From contig NZ_CP102931.1 of NCBI RefSeq assembly GCF_024734665.1, forward strand, positions 6,638,501 through 6,702,500: DNA of 64,000 bases. The letters run 5' to 3'. Source of the stretch: Variovorax paradoxus (lineage in GTDB: Bacteria > Pseudomonadota > Gammaproteobacteria > Burkholderiales > Burkholderiaceae_C). The notes under the pieces were generated by a model, which saw only the letters and a list, made by a program, of their open reading frames with translations, was not told where the DNA came from and searched no databases. The translations under genes and the position numbers were made by a program. This document shows, piece by piece, positions 1 to 8,882 of the stretch (its first letter is position 1; each line of letters starts with the position of its first letter).

Positions 1-206
1 ACCGTGCGGTAGGCATCGTTGGAGACGGTGACGGTGCTTTCGAGCGCCTGCACGGCCAGCGTCTTGACGGCGTTCTCGACCGCCTCGCGGGCCTGGTCGG
101 TCTTGGGCTTGAACTCGCGCTGCAGCAGGTCGGAGAACTCGTTCGGCTCGAGCGTTTCGACGGAGGCGGGTGCGCGCGCGGCGGTCTGTTTGGGGGCGGT
201 GCTCAT
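1..206 (-). CDS. tssC: T6SS contractile sheath large subunit TssC, N-terminal part (runs off window)
   Basis: Only the first 68 codons are in the window. The frame starts at ATG 206 and reads MSTAPKQTAARAPASVETLE, then a helical stretch (EFSDLLQREFKPKTDQAREA) that looks like the N-terminus of TssC/VipB proteins. TssC pairs with TssB to form the contractile sheath of the type VI secretion system in the cytoplasm. It lies 33 bases downstream of tssB on the same strand, the normal tssB-tssC order, which is the main support for the call. The rest of the gene is outside the window, so completeness cannot be judged. Confidence 0.85.
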   Translation of the reverse strand, partial: MSTAPKQTAARAPASVETLEPNEFSDLLQREFKPKTDQAREAVENAVKTLAVQALESTVTVSNDAYRT

Positions 207-239
207 GATGATGACGGTCCTTGCTGCTCGTGCTCGCGC

Positions 240-818
240 TTACTCGGAAGAGGTCCCTGGGTTGCCGGGCGTACCGGCCTTTTCGTTGGCGGCTTCCACG
301 GCCTTGGCGACGGCCGGGTTCGGCGCCGAGGCCAGCGACTTGAGAAGCCCCGGGTTCTGCAGCGCCTGCGCGATCAGTTGCTCCGCGCCGTTCTTGCCGT
401 CCATATAGGACAGCAGGTTCGACAGCTCGGTGCGCGCTTCGAGCAGGTGCTGCAGCGCGCCAACTTGGCGGGCAATGCGCGCGGGCGAGAAGTCGTCCAT
501 GCTGTCAAAGGTGATGTCGACGTTCATCTGGCCGTCGCCGGTGAGCGTGTTGGGCACCTGGAAGGCAACGCGCGGCTTGATGGACTTCATGCGTTCATCG
601 AAGTTGTCGATGTCCACCGCCATGAACTCGCGCTCGCCGAGGTCGGGCATCGGGTCGACCTGCTTGCCCGCGAGATCGGCGATGACGCCCATCACGAAGG
701 GCAGCTGGATCTTGCGTTCGCTGCCGTAGATCTCGACGTCGTATTCGATCTGCACACGCGGCGCGCGGTTGCGCGCAATGAACTTCTGACCACTGTTTCT
801 GACACGGTTGTCTGCCAT
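240..818 (-). CDS. tssB: T6SS contractile sheath small subunit TssB
   Basis: A 192-residue protein beginning MADNRVRNSGQKFIARNRAP. The stretch RVQIEYDVEIYGSERKIQLP followed by PFVMGVIADLAGK, and later MDDFSPARIARQVGALQHLL, are hallmarks of TssB/VipA, the small sheath protein that binds TssC. ATG 818 was chosen over the longer open frame because AAGAGGAAG lies just upstream and homologues begin here. The last 30 or so residues are rich in Ala, Pro and Gly and extend past the usual roughly 165-residue length. It lies between tssA (93 bp upstream) and tssC and is presumably co-transcribed with them. Confidence 0.93.
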   Translation of the reverse strand: MADNRVRNSGQKFIARNRAPRVQIEYDVEIYGSERKIQLPFVMGVIADLAGKQVDPMPDLGEREFMAVDIDNFDERMKSIKPRVAFQVPNTLTGDGQMNVDITFDSMDDFSPARIARQVGALQHLLEARTELSNLLSYMDGKNGAEQLIAQALQNPGLLKSLASAPNPAVAKAVEAANEKAGTPGNPGTSSE

Positions 819-910
819 AAGCTTCCTCTTGAATCTGTAATGCGTGTGGGTACGACCCCGGCAGTCCTGCCGGCCTGCGGAGTCCGCGACGGCCTCCGCC
901 TTCTTGTTTA

Positions 911-2005
911 TTACGTGCTGCCCCCACTGTTCAGCGGACGTCCTGCAAGGCTTTCTATCTTTTGCAATCCCTCGGGCACGAGCTCTTCGATGATCTGGAA
1001 GAAGTTGAGATCCAGCAGCCGCTGCGCTCTGCGAATCAGCATGGGCGCCGGATGACTGGGTTCCGTGCGCTCCATGAACTGGCAAGCTTTTTCCAACAAC
1101 ACTTGCACATCATCACGAGTCGATATTTCAATATCTTTAACAAGCACCGTGCGTAGGCCAGCACCACCATTTGCACTGCCGGCAGCAGCACCCTTCGCAG
1201 CCGGCTCGGCAACTCCCGCCCCTTGCGGATCGGCTCCAGAGTGGGCTGCGCCAGCCTCTACCCCTTCGCCGGGCGCCTGCTCGGGCAACAGCTGGGCCAC
1301 GGTGCGCAGCGAGCGTTCGAGCCGCGAGAAATCCGGCGCCCAGCTCTGGCCGAGCGCGCGCTCGCAGGTTTCGCGAATGCGCTGCAGCAGGTCGAGCGCA
1401 GCACGCAACGCCACCACCGGGGGCGCCGCCTTTTCCTGCGCGCGCCGCGCCGCGTCCCGCAGTCGGCCGATGCCGCCCGGGTAATCGATCTGATGGTCGG
1501 TCTTGCTCGAATCGAGCAAGGCTTCGACCTGTCGCAGGCTCATTGATGCGCCGCCGTCTTCGAGCAGCCTGGCATCGCGAACACTGCGCCCCAGTCCCTC
1601 GGCTTCGGCCAGCGCGGCCAGTGCATTCATGCGCGGCAGCGGGTCTTCGAAGCCATCGTCGACAACGCGCGGATGCACGTTGTCCCAGAATTTCTGCAGC
1701 ACGGCGTCGACGAGTTGCAACCCATCGACATAGCCGGGCAAGCCACGGTTTTCGGTCCAGGCCAGCGTGAGGGGTACCAGCACCCGCAGGTCGCGCGTAC
1801 GTGTGCACAGCTGCTTCGCGATGCGCTCCACGCGGGCCCAGTCGGGCGGCTCGGCGGGGATGATCGTCGAGCCGAATTGCTGCTCGCGCTTACCCGTTGT
1901 TGCTTGATGCAACGCCATGAAATCGGGGTCGTATTCCAGGTCTTCACCGCACGGATGCGAGCCTTCCACAGGCAACTGCAATAGATCGATTTCGCTCGGC
2001 GACAA
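911..2005 (-). CDS. tssA: T6SS cap/assembly protein TssA (ImpA family)
   Basis: A 364-residue ImpA-type protein. The N-terminal ImpA domain is clear (LQLPVEGSHPCGEDLEYDPD and RTRDLRVLVPLTLAWTENRG). A low-complexity Ala/Gly linker (about residues 245-285) precedes a C-terminal helical region ending with NFFQIIEELVPEGLQKIESL. TssA coordinates baseplate assembly and sheath polymerisation in T6SS. The frame has an upstream stop at 2021-2023 and no ATG before its conserved start, so translation almost certainly begins at TTG 2005, with GGGAG seven bases upstream. It heads the tssABC group in this window; the 2006-2156 gap before it may carry its promoter. Confidence 0.88.
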   Translation of the reverse strand: MSPSEIDLLQLPVEGSHPCGEDLEYDPDFMALHQATTGKREQQFGSTIIPAEPPDWARVERIAKQLCTRTRDLRVLVPLTLAWTENRGLPGYVDGLQLVDAVLQKFWDNVHPRVVDDGFEDPLPRMNALAALAEAEGLGRSVRDARLLEDGGASMSLRQVEALLDSSKTDHQIDYPGGIGRLRDAARRAQEKAAPPVVALRAALDLLQRIRETCERALGQSWAPDFSRLERSLRTVAQLLPEQAPGEGVEAGAAHSGADPQGAGVAEPAAKGAAAGSANGGAGLRTVLVKDIEISTRDDVQVLLEKACQFMERTEPSHPAPMLIRRAQRLLDLNFFQIIEELVPEGLQKIESLAGRPLNSGGST

Positions 2006-2108
2006 ACCTCTTCTCCCTGTTCAACCGTTTCGTAACAGCGGCAATCTTGAGGGGAACAAGAGGCGCGGTCAACAGCAACAGATTGCAACACGACGCGTAT
2101 GAATTACT

Positions 2109-2125
2109 AAGGAGTACAACTCCTT
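2109..2125. repeat. Short perfect inverted repeat in the tssA upstream gap
   Basis: AAGGAGT and ACTCCTT flank a three-base centre (ACA). It lies in the 151-bp non-coding gap between the FAH-family gene and tssA, both on the minus strand. It could be an operator for the T6SS genes or a weak intergenic hairpin. There is no convincing T-run on the minus strand, so a terminator role is not well supported. Nothing else recognisable was seen in this gap. Confidence 0.35.
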
Positions 2126-2156
2126 TTGAAATTCAAACGGAACGTCTACATGCGAA

Positions 2157-3338
2157 TCACAGCAGACCGCGTTCGCTCAAATTGCGCATCAACGCACTGA
2201 TACCAAAAGTCCACATCGGCGCCTGGTCCGCGTGCACAACGCGATTGACCAGGGCGCCGAGTTCCGGTGCGGCAATGCACACGCGGTCGCCCACGACGTG
2301 GGTGAATCCTTGCCCAGGCCCATGACGGTCTTGTGTCGGCGCGAACATCGTTCCAAGAAACAACATGAAACCATCAGGGTAGGCGTGATGCCTACCCACG
2401 GTCTGCGCCACGAGGTCGAGCGGATCGCGGCTGATCTTCGACAGCGAGCTCGAACCCTCGAGCGTGAAGCCCTCGGGGCCGGTCACTTCCAGCGCAACGG
2501 TGATGCGGCGCACGTCCGCAATGCCGAAATGCGCATCGAACAGGCGGATGAAGGGGCCGATGGCGCACGAGGCGTTGTTGTCCTTGGCCTTGCCGAGCAG
2601 CAGCGCGCTGCGGCCTTCGAAGTCGCGCAGGTTGACGTCGTTGCCGAGTGCGGCGCCAAGCGTCTCGCCACGGCTGTTGACGGCGAGGACGACCTCGGGC
2701 TCCGGGTTGTTCCACACCGAGCCAGAATGAATGCCGACGTCGGCGCCCGTGCCCACGGCGGAGAGCACCGGTGCCTTGGTGAAGATCTCGGCGTCGGGGC
2801 CGATGCCGACTTCGAGGTACTGCGACCACGCGCCCTGCGCGATCAGCACTTCCTTGACCTTCATGGCCTCGGGCGAGCCCGGCACGATGTCGGCGAGGTT
2901 GTCGCCGAGCACGCCACCGATGGCCGCGCGCGTGGCCTCGGCCTTCGATGCGTCGCCGCGTGCCTGCTCTTCGATCACGCGTTCGAGCAGGCTCGCAACG
3001 AAGGTGACGCCGCTGGCCTTGATGGCCTGCAGGTCGCAGGGGGCGAGCAGCCAGGGCTTGTTCGTGTCGCGCGCGGTCTCGTCGCTGTTGGCAAGGACCT
3101 CGTCGAGCGCGGCGATGCGCGGTGCGCCCTGCAATGCGTGGCGAACGGCTTCTGCAGGCGCCTTCTTGCCCTCGAGCAGGTCGCTCATGGTCGGCGCAAG
3201 CGCCGACAGGTCATACAGGTCGCCGTCGTGCACGGCCACCAGCACGGGGCCCACGCCGGGTTGCCACAAACGGCCGACGAGGGTGGCGCGTTCGGCGTCG
3301 CGGGGCAGGCTGGAAGAGATTGAAAGATCGAGCGGCAT
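2157..3338 (-). CDS. Fumarylacetoacetate hydrolase (FAH) family protein
   Basis: A 393-residue cytoplasmic protein. The second half carries the FAH-fold metal site pattern: NNPEPEVVLAVNSRGETLGA and GNDVNLRDFEGRSALLLGKA, then CAIGPFIRLFD. The family holds hydrolases, decarboxylases and dehydratases acting on 2-oxo acids and is Mg/Mn dependent. The long N-terminal portion recalls the 2-keto-3-deoxy-sugar-acid dehydratase/hydrolase branch, so a sugar-acid function is possible. It lies 94 bp downstream of nicB on the same strand and could be the last gene of the nicotinate operon, acting on a ring-opened product; that is inference from position only. The exact substrate cannot be read from sequence. 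Confidence 0.8.
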   Translation of the reverse strand: MPLDLSISSSLPRDAERATLVGRLWQPGVGPVLVAVHDGDLYDLSALAPTMSDLLEGKKAPAEAVRHALQGAPRIAALDEVLANSDETARDTNKPWLLAPCDLQAIKASGVTFVASLLERVIEEQARGDASKAEATRAAIGGVLGDNLADIVPGSPEAMKVKEVLIAQGAWSQYLEVGIGPDAEIFTKAPVLSAVGTGADVGIHSGSVWNNPEPEVVLAVNSRGETLGAALGNDVNLRDFEGRSALLLGKAKDNNASCAIGPFIRLFDAHFGIADVRRITVALEVTGPEGFTLEGSSSLSKISRDPLDLVAQTVGRHHAYPDGFMLFLGTMFAPTQDRHGPGQGFTHVVGDRVCIAAPELGALVNRVVHADQAPMWTFGISALMRNLSERGLL

Positions 3339-3432
3339 GGCGTGGTGTCTCCGTGGATGTGTGCGCTACGCTGCATCGTAGCGGCGCACAGCGGATCACG
3401 ACGCGGCCGGCTCTTTCCTTCTCTTCCTGGTG

Positions 3433-6400
3433 TCAGTGCCCCGGCGCGGCGCGCACGCGCGCCACGTCGGCAGGCAGGTTGGCCCACGCAGGCTCCTGCG
3501 GTGCGAAGCGCGCGCGCATGTAGCCGGCGAGTTCGGCGATCTGCCGGTCGTCGAGCACTTCTCGGAACGCGGGCATGAAGCCGATGTCGCGGCTCGCGGG
3601 CTCGCGCACGCCATCGAGGATGGTGCGCAGCAGGTTGTCCGGCCTCGCGCTCGTGAGGTTGCTGTTGAGCGCGAGCGGCGTGTTCACGCCGAGTAGCGTA
3701 GGGCCGTTGCCGTCGTGGTGGCAGGAGGCGCAGGCGCTGTCGAACATGCGCTGCGCGGGGCCGAGCAACTGGCCCTGCGTGCGTGCGGCGTTATCGATCG
3801 CTTGCTGTGCCACGGCGGTCGGTTGCACGGACGGTGCAGGATTGAACGAACCGAGGTAGGTTGCCATCGCGCGTACGTCTTCATCCGGCACCTGTGCGAG
3901 TTCGCGCACCACCTCGGCCATCGGCCCACCGGCGATGCCATGGCGCTGCGTGTGGCCTTGGCGCAGGTAGCGGTAGAGCTCATCGGCGTCCCACGGCACC
4001 GCAGACTTCGACAGGTGCGTGAGCGCGGGCGCCTCCCAGCCGTCGATCATGGCGCCCGACAGGAAGGCGCTGCCGCCCTGCTCCGCGCCGAGCGCATTGC
4101 GCGGCGTGTGGCAGGCGCCGCAATGGCCCAGGCCGTTGACGAGATACGCGCCACGGTTCCATTCCGCGCTTTGCGTGGCCACGGGTTGCATTGGCGTCGG
4201 ATCGTGGAACAGCGCGTTCCAGCCGGCCATCAGCGGCCGCATGCTGAACGGGAACTTGAGCTCGGACTTCGGCGTTTCCGCGCGCACCGCGGGCATCGAC
4301 ATGAAGTAGGCATAGAGCGCCTGCAGATCGTCGTCGCTGGCCTTGGCGAATGCGGTGTAGGGGAACGCGGGGTACAGGTAATGGCCGTCGCGCGAGACGC
4401 CTTCGCGCATCGCGCGCTGGAAGGCGCTGAAGGACCAGCGGCCGAGGCCCGTCTTGGGGTCGGGTGTGAGGTTGGTCGTGTAGAGCGTGCCGAAGGGCGT
4501 TTCCATCGCGCGGCCGCCCGCATTGGGTGCGCCGCCAGGGGCGGTGTGGCACACGGCGCAGTCGCCGGCAGCGGCAAGCACACGCCCGCGTTCGATGGTG
4601 GCCTGGCTGTAGACCGGAGCGGTGAGCGATACGGGCGCGATGGCGGAGCGCCAGCCGAGCAGACCGGCGACCACGCCGATGCCGCCGACGACGAGCGCAG
4701 CGCCGGTGGCCCAGACGCTCTTGCGCTGAGGCCATGCGGCTCCCGCATTGCTCCTTCTCCCTCTGGGAGAGGGCTGGGATGAGGGTGCGACGGCGTCACC
4801 ATTCGCAGGCCGCTTGCCCTCACCCCAACCCTCTCCCGGAGGGAGAGGGGGCAAGTCCGAAGTCAATGGGTTCAGTGCTGCCAGCACCGTCTCCGGCGTA
4901 AACGGCGGCGACCTGAACCGCACCCCCGTCGCATCGAAGATCGCATTCGCAATCGCCGCAGTCCCCGGCACCGAAGACGACTCACCGGCCCCCAGCGACG
5001 GCTCTCCAGGCCGGGGCATGTGCATCACCTCGATCACCGGCACTTCGCGGAAATTGATGATCGGGTAGGCACCCCACTCGCGGCTCGCGACCACGCCGGA
5101 AGGCAGCACGCCCGGCAGCTGTGCGCCCGTCGTCGAGCCTTCCTGTTGTTGTTGTTGCTGCGGCGCGAACTGCACCCGCTCCTTCAGCGCCCGGCTCGTT
5201 GTCTGGATCACGTTGCCGTGTATCTGATGCTCGACCCCCGCCGGGTTGATCATCAGCCCCGCGTCATGCCCCACCACCACACGGCGCACATGCACCTCGC
5301 CGGTCTTGCGATTGACCTCGACGTCGGCCACCCACGCAGCCCACGCGGCGCCGAAGCCCGGCCACTTGCTGTGGATGTAGCGGGCGTACGCAAAGCCTTG
5401 CCCGAAAAGGATGTCGCCCCCTTCGCCGAGCCCGCCGTCCGCGTTCTCCTGCGGCCCGGTGCGCATGCGCCAGCCGGCCTTCTGCGCAGTGGCCTGCACC
5501 AGTTCGACCGCGCGCGGATCTTCCAGATGCCGCAGGCGGAACTGCACCGGGTCCACACCAGCAGCAGTCGCCAGTTCATCGATGTACGACTCGTGCGCGA
5601 ATGAGCTAGGCAGCGCCGACACGCCGCGCAGCCACGAGGCCCGCACGATCGGCGCCATGTCGTTGACCTTCACGCGCAGGTTGTCGTACGTGTAGGGCGG
5701 GCGCGCGGTGCGGTCGCCCATCTCGAAGGCCTGCGCCACCGGCTCGATGGTGCGCGTGAGCAGCAGCGCGAGCGTGGGCGCGCCGTTCGACGGATACGAG
5801 GTTTCGAAGTCGTAGGCGGCGACGCGGCCATCGGCCATGAGGCCGCCGTCGATCTCCATGAGCTGCGCGGCGCCCTTGGGCTCCCACGCATGCTCCTGCT
5901 CGCGCGTGAGCTGCACGCGCACCGGCGCACCGACCGCACGCGCGAGCAGCGCCGCATCGGCGGCCACGTCGTCGGCGCCGTTGCGGCCATAGCAGCCAGC
6001 GGCTTCCATGCGGACCACGTCGACCTGCACGTCCTCCACGCCCATGAGCTTCGCGAGATCGGCGCGCAGCACGTGCGGATTCTGCGAGCCGGCCCAGCAA
6101 CGCAGCTGCATGCCGCTGCCATCGGCCGGCTGCCAATCGGCCAGCGCGCACGAAGGGCCGATGGACGCATGCATCTGGTACGGCCACACGTAGGTGCGAT
6201 GCATCGGCTGCGCGGCGGCGGCAATGGCGCCATCGACATCGCCTTCATCGACCAGCAGGCGCTGCGTCGACGGGTTGTCGCGCAGTGCCTGTGCCAGGTC
6301 GCCCAGGTCAGGCATGCCGGGCCATGGCTTCCACGTGACGCGCAGTTCGCGCAAGGCCTGCTCGGCGTGCTCCTCGCGCTCGGCCACGATGCCAACGAAG

Positions 6401-7203
6401 TCGCGGATGACGACCACGGCGCGGATGCCGGGGATGTGCGCAATCGACGATTCATCGACCGCCTCGAGCGTATTGCCGATGAACTCGCCATGGTCCGCGC
6501 CCGCATACGGCGGGCGCACCACGCGGCCGTGCAGCATGCCGGGCACGCGCATGTCGTGCACGAACACGAGCTCGCCTGCCAGCTTGGCCGGAATGTCGAC
6601 GCGCGCCTGCCGCGTGCCGACGACGCGATAGTCAGCGGGATTCTTGGGCTGCGCCTGCGGATCGAGCCGCAGCACGGTGCGCTGGCCGGCCACGAGTTCG
6701 GCGTAGCTGACGTGGCGGTCCGGCGCTTCGGTGATTCGCACCACGCCGTTGCGCACCTGCAGCGCGTCGACGGCCACGCCCAGCCGTTCAGCCGCGCGCG
6801 CCAGCAGCCACGCGCGCGCCTGCGCGGCGGCAAGCCGCATCGGCTGCGCATGGATCTGGATCGACGCACTCGCAATCGTCGCGCCCTGGTTGGGCGCGCG
6901 CGCGGTGTCGCCGAGCATCACCCGCACGCAGGGCATGCCGAGGTCCAGTTCCTCGGCCACGATCTGCCCGAGTGCGGTCTGGATGCCGGTGCCCAGATCG
7001 ACGTGGCCGTTGAGTGCCGAGGCGCTTCCGTCGTCCCATACGGCGAGCAGGATCTCGTCGCCTTCGAGCGGGTTGCCGGCGATGAATGCGGGCTGGCCCT
7101 TGGCAGGCGGCGGTGCGAGCGGGGTCTCGCGCACCACCAGCAGCACGCCATCGGCCGCCAGGAACTCGGTGCGTGTCCGCGGAAGATCGGCGCGTCGCGT
7201 CAT
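3433..7203 (-). CDS. nicB: Nicotinate dehydrogenase subunit B: molybdopterin-binding protein fused to tri-heme cytochrome c
   Basis: A 1256-residue protein. Residues about 1-760 are a xanthine-dehydrogenase-family molybdopterin domain, with GHVDLGTGIQTALGQIVAEE early and the catalytic glutamate in SLGAGESSSVPGT near residue 740. A hydrophobic segment (TGAALVVGGIGVVAGLLGW) follows, then a cytochrome c region with three heme motifs: CAVCH (882-886), CGACH (1028-1032) and CASCH (1158-1162). The family hydroxylates nicotinate at C6; electrons go through NicA and the hemes to the respiratory chain. The likely topology is Mo domain in the cytoplasm and hemes in the periplasm. ATG 7203 overlaps the nicA stop (ATGA); the open frame continues upstream, but the overlap and the homologous start favour 7203. 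A REP-like inverted pair is translated in frame at about residues 785-817, just before the membrane segment. A six-Gln run lies near residue 683. A related heteroaromatic hydroxylase is the alternative. Confidence 0.88.
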   Translation of the reverse strand: MTRRADLPRTRTEFLAADGVLLVVRETPLAPPPAKGQPAFIAGNPLEGDEILLAVWDDGSASALNGHVDLGTGIQTALGQIVAEELDLGMPCVRVMLGDTARAPNQGATIASASIQIHAQPMRLAAAQARAWLLARAAERLGVAVDALQVRNGVVRITEAPDRHVSYAELVAGQRTVLRLDPQAQPKNPADYRVVGTRQARVDIPAKLAGELVFVHDMRVPGMLHGRVVRPPYAGADHGEFIGNTLEAVDESSIAHIPGIRAVVVIRDFVGIVAEREEHAEQALRELRVTWKPWPGMPDLGDLAQALRDNPSTQRLLVDEGDVDGAIAAAAQPMHRTYVWPYQMHASIGPSCALADWQPADGSGMQLRCWAGSQNPHVLRADLAKLMGVEDVQVDVVRMEAAGCYGRNGADDVAADAALLARAVGAPVRVQLTREQEHAWEPKGAAQLMEIDGGLMADGRVAAYDFETSYPSNGAPTLALLLTRTIEPVAQAFEMGDRTARPPYTYDNLRVKVNDMAPIVRASWLRGVSALPSSFAHESYIDELATAAGVDPVQFRLRHLEDPRAVELVQATAQKAGWRMRTGPQENADGGLGEGGDILFGQGFAYARYIHSKWPGFGAAWAAWVADVEVNRKTGEVHVRRVVVGHDAGLMINPAGVEHQIHGNVIQTTSRALKERVQFAPQQQQQQEGSTTGAQLPGVLPSGVVASREWGAYPIINFREVPVIEVMHMPRPGEPSLGAGESSSVPGTAAIANAIFDATGVRFRSPPFTPETVLAALNPLTSDLPPLPPGEGWGEGKRPANGDAVAPSSQPSPRGRRSNAGAAWPQRKSVWATGAALVVGGIGVVAGLLGWRSAIAPVSLTAPVYSQATIERGRVLAAAGDCAVCHTAPGGAPNAGGRAMETPFGTLYTTNLTPDPKTGLGRWSFSAFQRAMREGVSRDGHYLYPAFPYTAFAKASDDDLQALYAYFMSMPAVRAETPKSELKFPFSMRPLMAGWNALFHDPTPMQPVATQSAEWNRGAYLVNGLGHCGACHTPRNALGAEQGGSAFLSGAMIDGWEAPALTHLSKSAVPWDADELYRYLRQGHTQRHGIAGGPMAEVVRELAQVPDEDVRAMATYLGSFNPAPSVQPTAVAQQAIDNAARTQGQLLGPAQRMFDSACASCHHDGNGPTLLGVNTPLALNSNLTSARPDNLLRTILDGVREPASRDIGFMPAFREVLDDRQIAELAGYMRARFAPQEPAWANLPADVARVRAAPGH
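4754..4850. repeat. REP/BIME-like inverted repeat pair inside nicB
   Basis: Two copies of a G/C-rich palindromic unit face each other. Copy A is 4754-4786, with TCTCCC/GGGAGA as its internal stem. Copy B is 4816-4850 in inverse orientation, with a perfect 9-bp stem CCCTCTCCC/GGGAGAGGG around GGA. Each unit has the stem followed by a TGGG(A/G)TGAGGG tail. Aligned by eye, the two copies agree at most positions. This is the form of REP units mobilised by RAYT transposases and is normally intergenic. Here it lies within an open frame and is translated (LPPLPPGEGWGEG on one side, SSQPSPRGRR on the other) without breaking it. Confidence 0.75.
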
Positions 7204-7700
7204 GGGGCCGGATGCGCGCGCATGCGCACCGCCGCGCGTTGCACGGCGTCGAGAATTTCGATGTGCGTGCCGCAGCGGCACAGGTTGCCCGAGAGCTCGG
7301 CGCGAATGCGCGCATCGCTCGCATCAGGATCGCGCGCGAGCAAGGCCGCCGCCTGCATCACCATGCCGTTGAGGCAGTAGCCGCACTGCGCGGCCTGTGC
7401 ATCTTCGAAGGCGGCCTGCACCGGATGCCAGTCGCCCCGCGCGCCCAGCCCTTCAAGCGTGGTGATGGCACGCCCCGCCACGCCATGCGCGGGAATCACG
7501 CACGAGCGCGCCGCCACGCCGTCGACATGCACCGTGCACGCGCCGCACTGCCCCAGCCCGCAGCCGTACTTGGGGCCGTTCAGCCCCAGGTCATTGCGCA
7601 GCAGGTGCAGCAGCGTCGCTTCGCGCGGCACGCCCTCGATCGTTTGCGCCTGGCCGTTGACCAGCAGGTGCAGCGGCTCAGCGCCGCAACTGGCCGTCAC
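7200..7700 (-). CDS. nicA: Nicotinate dehydrogenase subunit A, [2Fe-2S] protein
   Basis: A 166-residue two-cluster iron-sulfur subunit of the xanthine dehydrogenase family. The plant-type cluster ligands are C47, C52, C55 and C67 (YGCGLGQCGACTVHVDGVAA). The second cluster ligands are C106, C109, C141 and C143 (QCGYCLNG and NLCRCGTH). It passes electrons from the Mo site of NicB to the cytochrome hemes. GTG 7700 is chosen as start: it gives the usual family length and places GGAG about 11 bases upstream. The longer open frame lies inside the upstream binding-protein gene. It overlaps that gene by 23 bp and nicB by 4 bp, so the three are translationally coupled. Confidence 0.9.
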   Translation of the reverse strand: MTASCGAEPLHLLVNGQAQTIEGVPREATLLHLLRNDLGLNGPKYGCGLGQCGACTVHVDGVAARSCVIPAHGVAGRAITTLEGLGARGDWHPVQAAFEDAQAAQCGYCLNGMVMQAAALLARDPDASDARIRAELSGNLCRCGTHIEILDAVQRAAVRMRAHPAP

Positions 7701-8838
7701 GGGTGTACATCTCCAGGTCCACGAAGGTCGAGCCGTTGTGGTTCTTCGCGCTGTACTCGACGGGGAAGTCGCCGATGCGCGTGCTGCCGATGCTTTCAAG
7801 CCCGGCGATGAAGCTGTCGCGCGTGAGCGTCTTGCCCGCGCGGCGCAGGCCCTCGACCATCACGCGCGCGACGATGTAACCCTCCAGCGCGGTGTAGCTG
7901 TCGATCTTCTCGCCGAACTCCGCGCGGTCGCGCTGGTAGTCGGCCACGATGGGCATGCGCTGCGCCTGCGGCGGCGGCACGATGCTGGCCGTGACCAGCC
8001 CCGCGAGCTTGCCGTCTAGCCGCTTGGCCGAACCGGCCGCGTCGGTGATGCCGACCGACAGCGTGTACAGCGGCGCGCCCACGCCGTTCGCGCGGTAGTC
8101 GCGCATGAACACTTCGACCATGCGCCCGGCCATGATCATCACGACCGCGCCCGGCTTGGCTTCAGACAGACCGGTGACGACCTGCTTCGCGTCTTCGGCC
8201 GTGATGGCCAGCGGGAAGGTCTTGAGCACCTTCACCTTGTGGTCGGCCGCCAGCTCTTCACAGGTGGCGAGGTTCGACTTGCCGAAGGCGCTGTCCTGGT
8301 AGACCACCGCGATCGACTGGATGCCGATGGTCGAGAGGTGGCTGATGATCTTGCGCAGCTCCAGGTCGTAGCCCGCACGCACGTGGAACAGGTAGCGGTT
8401 GACCTTGGTGCGGAACGAGCTAGTGCCCACCAGCGGCGCGAACATCGGCACGCCCGCCTTCTCGGCCAGCGGCATCGCGGCCGCGAGGTTGCCGGTGGCC
8501 ACGTAGCCGGTGAGCGCGAAGACCTTGTCCTCGTCGATCAGCTTTGCCGTGTTGATGGCGGTCTTTGCGGGGTCGTAGGCGTCGTCATACGTGACGAGTT
8601 CGATCTTGCGACCGTTGACGCCGCCCGACTTGTTGACGCGGTCGAAGTACAGCTTGATGCCCGCGCGGTAGTCGACGCCGAAGTCTTTTGCCGGCCCGCT
8701 GAACACGGCCGACTGGCCGATGCGGATGGTGGTGTCGGTCACGCCGTTTTCCGCGCGTGCCGACCGCAGCAGGCCGGGGCCAAGGGCCAGGGCTGCACTG
8801 CCCGCCACCATGGCGCGCCTTGAAAGGGAGGGCTTCAT
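7678..8838 (-). CDS. ABC transporter substrate-binding protein (Liv/peripla_BP_6 type), Tat signal
   Basis: A 386-residue periplasmic binding protein. The N-terminus MKPSLSRRAMVAGSAALALG carries a twin-arginine motif and hydrophobic core ending near SARAEN. The mature part has the branched-chain amino acid binding-protein layout: IRIGQSAVFSGPAKDFG, NKSGGVNGRKIELVTYDDAY, and a C-terminal YTALEGYIVARVMVEGLRRA. Many homologues bind aromatic acids rather than leucine. ATG 8838 follows from the signal peptide. It lies between the exported nicotinamidase and nicA and overlaps nicA, so nicotinate, nicotinamide or a related pyridine is the likely ligand. It is the second binding protein near one LivFGHM core; the other lies at 13142-14347. 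Confidence 0.88.
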   Translation of the reverse strand: MKPSLSRRAMVAGSAALALGPGLLRSARAENGVTDTTIRIGQSAVFSGPAKDFGVDYRAGIKLYFDRVNKSGGVNGRKIELVTYDDAYDPAKTAINTAKLIDEDKVFALTGYVATGNLAAAMPLAEKAGVPMFAPLVGTSSFRTKVNRYLFHVRAGYDLELRKIISHLSTIGIQSIAVVYQDSAFGKSNLATCEELAADHKVKVLKTFPLAITAEDAKQVVTGLSEAKPGAVVMIMAGRMVEVFMRDYRANGVGAPLYTLSVGITDAAGSAKRLDGKLAGLVTASIVPPPQAQRMPIVADYQRDRAEFGEKIDSYTALEGYIVARVMVEGLRRAGKTLTRDSFIAGLESIGSTRIGDFPVEYSAKNHNGSTFVDLEMYTRDGQLRR

Positions 8839-8882
8839 GCGTCGTGGATCTCGCTTTTTCTGCTGTTCTTCGAGGTGCGGGC

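Noticed and set aside
5140..5165. Trinucleotide run encoding six Gln in nicB as a phase-variable repeat
   Set aside because: A trinucleotide repeat within a frame changes only Gln number and would not switch expression.
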